DNA from: DATBDN01 sp963715995
GTDB lineage: Bacteria; Actinomycetota; Thermoleophilia; Solirubrobacterales; Thermoleophilaceae
Reading direction: 5' to 3'
Length of the DNA: 64,000 nt
Assembly (NCBI GenBank): GCA_963715995.1
Contig: OY970283.1
Location: 2,294,001-2,358,000, forward strand
Shown: positions 60,802-64,000 of the stretch, piece by piece
Layout of the letters: each line of letters opens with the position of its first letter
Numbering within the stretch: position 1 is the stretch's first letter
Position numbers and translations under genes: made by a program
Notes under the pieces: generated by a model
Told to the model about the DNA's origin: nothing
Databases searched by the model: none
Seen by the model: the letters and a program-made list of their open reading frames with translations, nothing else

Positions 60802-61035
60802 TCAGAGCGGCCGCAGCAGGCTCGATCCGCACTGGTTGCACGTGATGTTGCGGGTGTCCATCACCCGCGCGATCGTGGAGTGCATGCCGCAGTTGGGGCA
60901 TTCCGAGCGCAGCTCGAAGCGCCTCAAGCAGAAGACGCAGCGAAAGCGGCCCGGCAGGTTCGTGGTGGGACGAAGCCACGGCTCGCCGCAGCTCGGGCAC
61001 TCGGCTCCGACGTCGATGCCCTCCTCATCGCTCAC
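60802..61035 (-). CDS. Small protein with four CxxC zinc-knuckle pairs
   Basis: 77 residues. The GTG overlaps the rsmB stop (GTGA). Cys at 13/16, 33/36, 46/49 and 66/69 form four CxxC pairs (CPSC, CVFC, CPNC, CNQC), enough for two zinc ribbons. A Trp-Leu-Arg-Pro and FRCVFCLRRFELRSE segment resembles RNA-associated zinc ribbons. No family could be named. Coupling to rsmB suggests a link to rRNA or ribosome biogenesis, which is speculative. Confidence 0.8.
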   Translation of the reverse strand: MSDEEGIDVGAECPSCGEPWLRPTTNLPGRFRCVFCLRRFELRSECPNCGMHSTIARVMDTRNITCNQCGSSLLRPL

Positions 61036-62279
61036 GCGGCACGCTCCAGGCGGGCGATGAAGAAGCCGTCGGTGTGGTCGCGGTGCGGCAGTGTCTGGCG
61101 CTCGGAGATGCACGTGAAGCTGGGCTGCCGCGTGGTCAGCGCGTCGATCTGACGCGCGCCCTCGGCGGGGCTGATCGTGCACACCGAGTAGACGAGCACG
61201 CCGCCCGGCCGGGTCGCTCGCGCGGCCGCATCGAGCAGCTCGGCCTGGAGCTCTACGAGCACCGTGATCTGCTCCGGCGACTTGCGCCAGCGCGCATCCG
61301 GGCGGCGGGCGAGCGTGCCCAGGTTGGAGCACGGGGCGTCGAGCAGCACGCGGTCGAACTCGCCGTTCACAAGTCGTGCATCTTGGACGACCACCTCGAC
61401 GGAGGCGGCACTCATCCGCTCGCAGTTCGCGCACAGTTCGCCGGCGCGCGCCGGGTTCTGCTCGACCGCCGTGATCCGCGCCTGCCCTCCTGCCAGCGCG
61501 GCGACGTGGGTCGTCTTCGTGCCCGGCGCCGCGCAGAGGTCGAGGATGCGCTCGCCCGGCTGCGGATCGAGCATGCGCGCCACGAGCATCGACGCGCGCG
61601 ACTGCGGCGTGATGGCGCCGTCCTTGAACAGCTGCGAGCCCTCGGTGTCGTAGGCGCTGTCGAGCACCAGCGCCTCGGGCAGCTCCGGGTCGCTGTGGCC
61701 GGGCAGGTCGCTGGTGTCGGCCGTGACGAGCGTGTTGACCCGCACGGCGTCTTCGGCGGGCTCGTTGTCGGCGGCCAGCAGCGCGCGGGCGTCGGCCGGG
61801 CCGAGCGCCTCCCACCACAGCTCCGCGAGCCAGAGCGGGTGCGAGTGCTTGACCGCGGCGCCGGCCGGGTCGTCGTCGGTCATCGCGGCGGCAATCGCGC
61901 GCGCCTCGCGCGTGGCCCGGCGCAGCACTGCGTTCGCGAGCTTGAAGCCGGGGCCCTGCGCCTGCTTGGCCAGGTCCACGGTCTCGGCCACGGCCGCGTG
62001 GTCGGGCACCGAGTCCATGAACAGCAGCTGGTAGACGCCGATGCGCAGCGCGTCGAGCAGCGGCGGGTCGAGCTTCTCGACAGGCCGTGCCGACAGCCGG
62101 CCGATCACGTGGTCGAGCGTCATCCGCCGCTGGATCGTCCCGTAGGCCAGCCGCTGCGCGAACGCGCGGTCGGCCGGCGACAGGCGCGCTCGCTCAGCCT
62201 CGCCGCGGAACGCGCGGTCGGCGTAGGCGCCGTCGCTGACGCGGCGCACGACCGTGAACGCCAGCTCGCGTGCCGTCAT
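61032..62279 (-). CDS. rsmB: 16S rRNA (cytosine-967-C5)-methyltransferase
   Basis: 415 residues from the ATG at 62279 (ATGA overlap with fmt). An N-terminal NusB-like RNA-binding domain spans about 1-135 (AFTVVRRVSDGAYADRAF, RIGVYQLLFMDSVPDHAAV). The SAM-dependent domain contains LDLCAAPGTKTTHVAAL, LLDAPCSNLGTLARRPDARW with the release Cys, and VYSVCTISPAEGARQ with the catalytic Cys. It makes m5C967. Order def-fmt-rsmB is standard. Confidence 0.96.
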   Translation of the reverse strand: MTARELAFTVVRRVSDGAYADRAFRGEAERARLSPADRAFAQRLAYGTIQRRMTLDHVIGRLSARPVEKLDPPLLDALRIGVYQLLFMDSVPDHAAVAETVDLAKQAQGPGFKLANAVLRRATREARAIAAAMTDDDPAGAAVKHSHPLWLAELWWEALGPADARALLAADNEPAEDAVRVNTLVTADTSDLPGHSDPELPEALVLDSAYDTEGSQLFKDGAITPQSRASMLVARMLDPQPGERILDLCAAPGTKTTHVAALAGGQARITAVEQNPARAGELCANCERMSAASVEVVVQDARLVNGEFDRVLLDAPCSNLGTLARRPDARWRKSPEQITVLVELQAELLDAAARATRPGGVLVYSVCTISPAEGARQIDALTTRQPSFTCISERQTLPHRDHTDGFFIARLERAA

Positions 62280-63178
62280 CCACCGCGGACGTGGCGCGCG
62301 CCGCGGCCGCGCAGGAAGTCGGGCGCGTCCATCGCCCGTCCGCCGGGTGGCTGGACCACCAGCAGCTCGAGCGCTCCGCCCGCGCAGCCCCACAGCAGCC
62401 GGCCGTCGACGGCGGCGAGCTCACCCGGCGCCGCGGACTCCGCGGCCACCCGCGCCTTGCGGACGCCCAGCCGCTGGCCGTCCGGCAGCTCGATCCAAGT
62501 GCCCACGTGCGGGTTGAGCGCTCGCACGCGCCGCGCCAGCGACTCGGCGCCGGCTGCCGGGTCGAGGCGGCGCTCGTCGCTCTCGATCTTCGGCGCGATC
62601 GTGACGTCCTGCTCAGGCTGCGGCACGCAGTCAGGCGCCGTGTCGAGCGCCTCGGTGAGCAGCTCACCGCTCAGGCGCGCCAGCCGCGGGGCCAGCGTGC
62701 CGAAGTCGTCGTCGGGCGCGATGGGCTCCTCGCGCTGTAGGCACATCGGCCCGGCATCGAGCTCCGCGACGGGGCGCATGATCGTCACGCCGGTCGTCTG
62801 GTCGCCGGCCTCGATCGCGCGCTCGATCGGCGCGGCGCCGCGCCAGCGGGGCAAGAGCGACGGGTGCACGTTCAGCATCGAGTGCTCGGACAGGAGCGGG
62901 TCCTTGATCAGCGCTCCGTAGGCGCAGATCAGCACCTCGTCGGGCTGTGCCGCGGTGATCCGCGCCCTGGCGTCCTCCGAGTTGACCGAATCCGGCTGGA
63001 AGACCTCGAGCCCCAGCTCGCGGGCGGTGTCGGCGACGGGCGGCGGCTGGAGCTTGCGGCCACGCCCACGCGGGCGGTCAGGCCGGGTGACGACGAGCGC
63101 CGGGGAATGCGGGCCCGCGGCAAGCCGCCGCAGCACGACGGCAGCGAACTCGGATGTGCCCATGTAGACGGTGCGCAA
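62276..63178 (-). CDS. fmt: Methionyl-tRNA formyltransferase
   Basis: 300 residues from a TTG at 63178, 3 bases after def. Fmt formylates initiator Met-tRNA. Visible are VYMGTSEFAAVVLRRL, LVVTRPDRPRGRGRKLQPPPV, the catalytic block MLNVHPSLLPRWRGAAPI (Asn-His), and GVTIMRPVAELDAGPM containing the Asp. The C-terminal tRNA-binding domain starts near LNPHVGTWIEL and ends in FLRGRGARHV. Confidence 0.96.
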   Translation of the reverse strand: MRTVYMGTSEFAAVVLRRLAAGPHSPALVVTRPDRPRGRGRKLQPPPVADTARELGLEVFQPDSVNSEDARARITAAQPDEVLICAYGALIKDPLLSEHSMLNVHPSLLPRWRGAAPIERAIEAGDQTTGVTIMRPVAELDAGPMCLQREEPIAPDDDFGTLAPRLARLSGELLTEALDTAPDCVPQPEQDVTIAPKIESDERRLDPAAGAESLARRVRALNPHVGTWIELPDGQRLGVRKARVAAESAAPGELAAVDGRLLWGCAGGALELLVVQPPGGRAMDAPDFLRGRGARHVRGG

Positions 63179-63181
63179 GCG

Positions 63182-63790
63182 CTATGCCGCTTCGCGCTCT
63201 GCGTCGCGCAGCGTGCGGATTGCCTCGCGGCGCTGGTCCTTCGTGGTGCGGTCCAGAATCAGGACTCCGTTCAGGTGGTCCAGCTCGTGCTGGATCACGC
63301 GCGCCTCGAGCCCCGAGGCCTCGACGAAGCGGGCGTCGCCGTGCTCGTCCTGTGCCCGCACGCGCACGTGCACCGGGCGCTCCACGTCCACGAGGATGCC
63401 CGGGATCGAGAGGCAGCCCTCCTCGGCCGGCTCGGCCTCGTCGCTGGTCCACTCGACCTCGGGATTGACGAGCGCCACGACCGGGCCCTCCGGGCCGACG
63501 CGGTACACCAACAGCTGCTGCGAGACGCCAATCTGCGGGGCCGCCAGGCCAATTCCGAGCGCATCGTGCATGAGCGCGGCCATCCGCTCGATCTGATCCT
63601 GCAGCGCCTCGTCGAAGCGATCGACTGAGGCGGCCCGGCTCTTCAGGACCGGATCGCCGAAGCGGCGGATCTGCCTGAGCGCGACCGCACGCCGCGCTGC
63701 GACCTGCGGATCGAGCACCTCGTGCTCGTCGTGATCCTCGTCCGCGTCGGGGGCGACTTCGACCACGTCGTCAAGGTGCTCCTCGCTCAC
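63182..63790 (-). CDS. def: Peptide deformylase
   Basis: 202 residues with an acidic N-terminal extension of about 30 residues (DADEDHDEHEVLD) before the core. All three motifs are present: GIGLAAPQIG (about 80), EGCLSIPG with the metal Cys (about 120), and QHELDHLNG with two metal His (about 165). It removes the N-formyl group from new proteins. The family is common next to fmt. The extension is longer than usual. Confidence 0.96.
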   Translation of the reverse strand: MSEEHLDDVVEVAPDADEDHDEHEVLDPQVAARRAVALRQIRRFGDPVLKSRAASVDRFDEALQDQIERMAALMHDALGIGLAAPQIGVSQQLLVYRVGPEGPVVALVNPEVEWTSDEAEPAEEGCLSIPGILVDVERPVHVRVRAQDEHGDARFVEASGLEARVIQHELDHLNGVLILDRTTKDQRREAIRTLRDAEREAA

Positions 63791-63814
63791 ACAGCGAAGT
63801 TTAGGGAAAGCGGG

Positions 63815-64000
63815 CTACTGAGGATCGACGTCGACCGAGAGGGCGACGCCCTTGTGGCGGCGATCGCCCGCGACCTGCTCGACGGCGTGCCGGACCGCGC
63901 GAATCGCAGCCGCGCGGTCGGCTGCCTTGACGACCAACTGCGAGCGCTCCCGCCCCTGGAGGCGAAACAGCGGTGCCGGGCCGAGCAGCTGCGCGTCGTC
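63815..64000 (-). CDS. priA: Primosomal protein N' (PriA helicase), C-terminal end only
   Basis: The minus-strand frame runs from the window edge to TAG at 63815, giving the last 61 residues. It reads LLGPAPLFRLQGRERSQLVV, then a helix, and ends HKGVALSVDVDPQ. The L-G-P-A-P block and V-D-V-D-P end are typical of the PriA C-terminus. priA-def-fmt-rsmB is a standard order, which supports the call. The helicase core lies outside the window. Confidence 0.8.
   Translation of the reverse strand, partial: DDAQLLGPAPLFRLQGRERSQLVVKAADRAAAIRAVRHAVEQVAGDRRHKGVALSVDVDPQ

Noticed and set aside
61074..62921. 615-codon plus-strand open frame opposite rsmB and fmt
   Set aside because: Antisense to two certain housekeeping genes, with no motifs.

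Overview
The window is very G+C-rich, and codon third positions are almost always G or C. Genes are densely packed on both strands, with many 1-4 base stop/start overlaps (ATGA, GTGA, TTGA, TGATG). The gene content points to a high-G+C actinobacterium. It includes a WhiG/FliA-type sigma factor, a SepIVA/DivIVA-like septation protein, a DUF222/HNH (13E12-type) nuclease with a LexA-like box, and the order rsmD-coaD-sepIVA-DUF177-rpmF-plsX-acpP-rnc-smc. Collagen-like Gly-X-Y secreted proteins, an NHL fragment and the general style suggest the class Thermoleophilia (Solirubrobacterales). That placement is inference, not something the sequence proves. I see no rRNA, tRNA, CRISPR array, phage or insertion sequence.

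Layout. 0-5.3 kb: the end of a collagen-like protein, a secreted Asp-box (sialidase-fold) protein, a CapA-type metallophosphatase, the sigma factor and a Xer recombinase. 5.3-18.8 kb: secreted GH15 glucoamylase, L,D-transpeptidase, a HAD/acyltransferase/SDR operon, an alpha/beta hydrolase, an NHL remnant, a crotonase, ilvD, two unknown proteins, thiD and the DUF222/HNH gene. 18.9-30.1 kb: dprA, comM, yraN, and the long housekeeping run ftsY-nfeD-SPFH-ffh-DHFR-rpsP-khpA-rimM-trmD-rplS-lepB-rnhB (protein targeting, ribosome and tRNA modification). 30.1-39.4 kb: a small kinase, a VOC protein, then smc-rnc-acpP-plsX-rpmF-(collagen-like)-DUF177-sepIVA-coaD-rsmD. 39.5-51.5 kb: a membrane GGDEF-EAL protein, an M15-like peptidase, recG, a FakA-like kinase, rpmB, threonine aldolase and a complete riboflavin operon ribD-ribE-ribBA-ribH. 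51.5-60.6 kb: a probable surface-glycan locus with two tandem PMT-type mannosyltransferase-like proteins, a third polytopic protein, a GT2 polyprenyl-phosphate transferase-like enzyme, a methyltransferase and a Wzx-like flippase. 60.6-64 kb: two small proteins, rsmB-fmt-def and the last 61 codons of priA.

Several genes look broken or unusual at the sequence level. smc has a one-base shift at a GGG run (about 32220). The second PMT gene has a one-base shift near 54496. Both could be sequencing errors or real lesions. rnc and recG have clear N-terminal coding sequence upstream of any ATG/GTG/TTG, and the sigma factor has a well-placed CTG start.

The most interesting non-coding signals are four: a GAAC-N4-GTTC SOS-type box at the start of the DUF222/HNH gene; a 19-bp near-perfect inverted repeat between recG and the M15 gene; a perfect 7-bp-arm palindrome at the start of the riboflavin operon; and repeated TANNNT hexamers 6-8 bases before start codons, which suggest leaderless transcripts.
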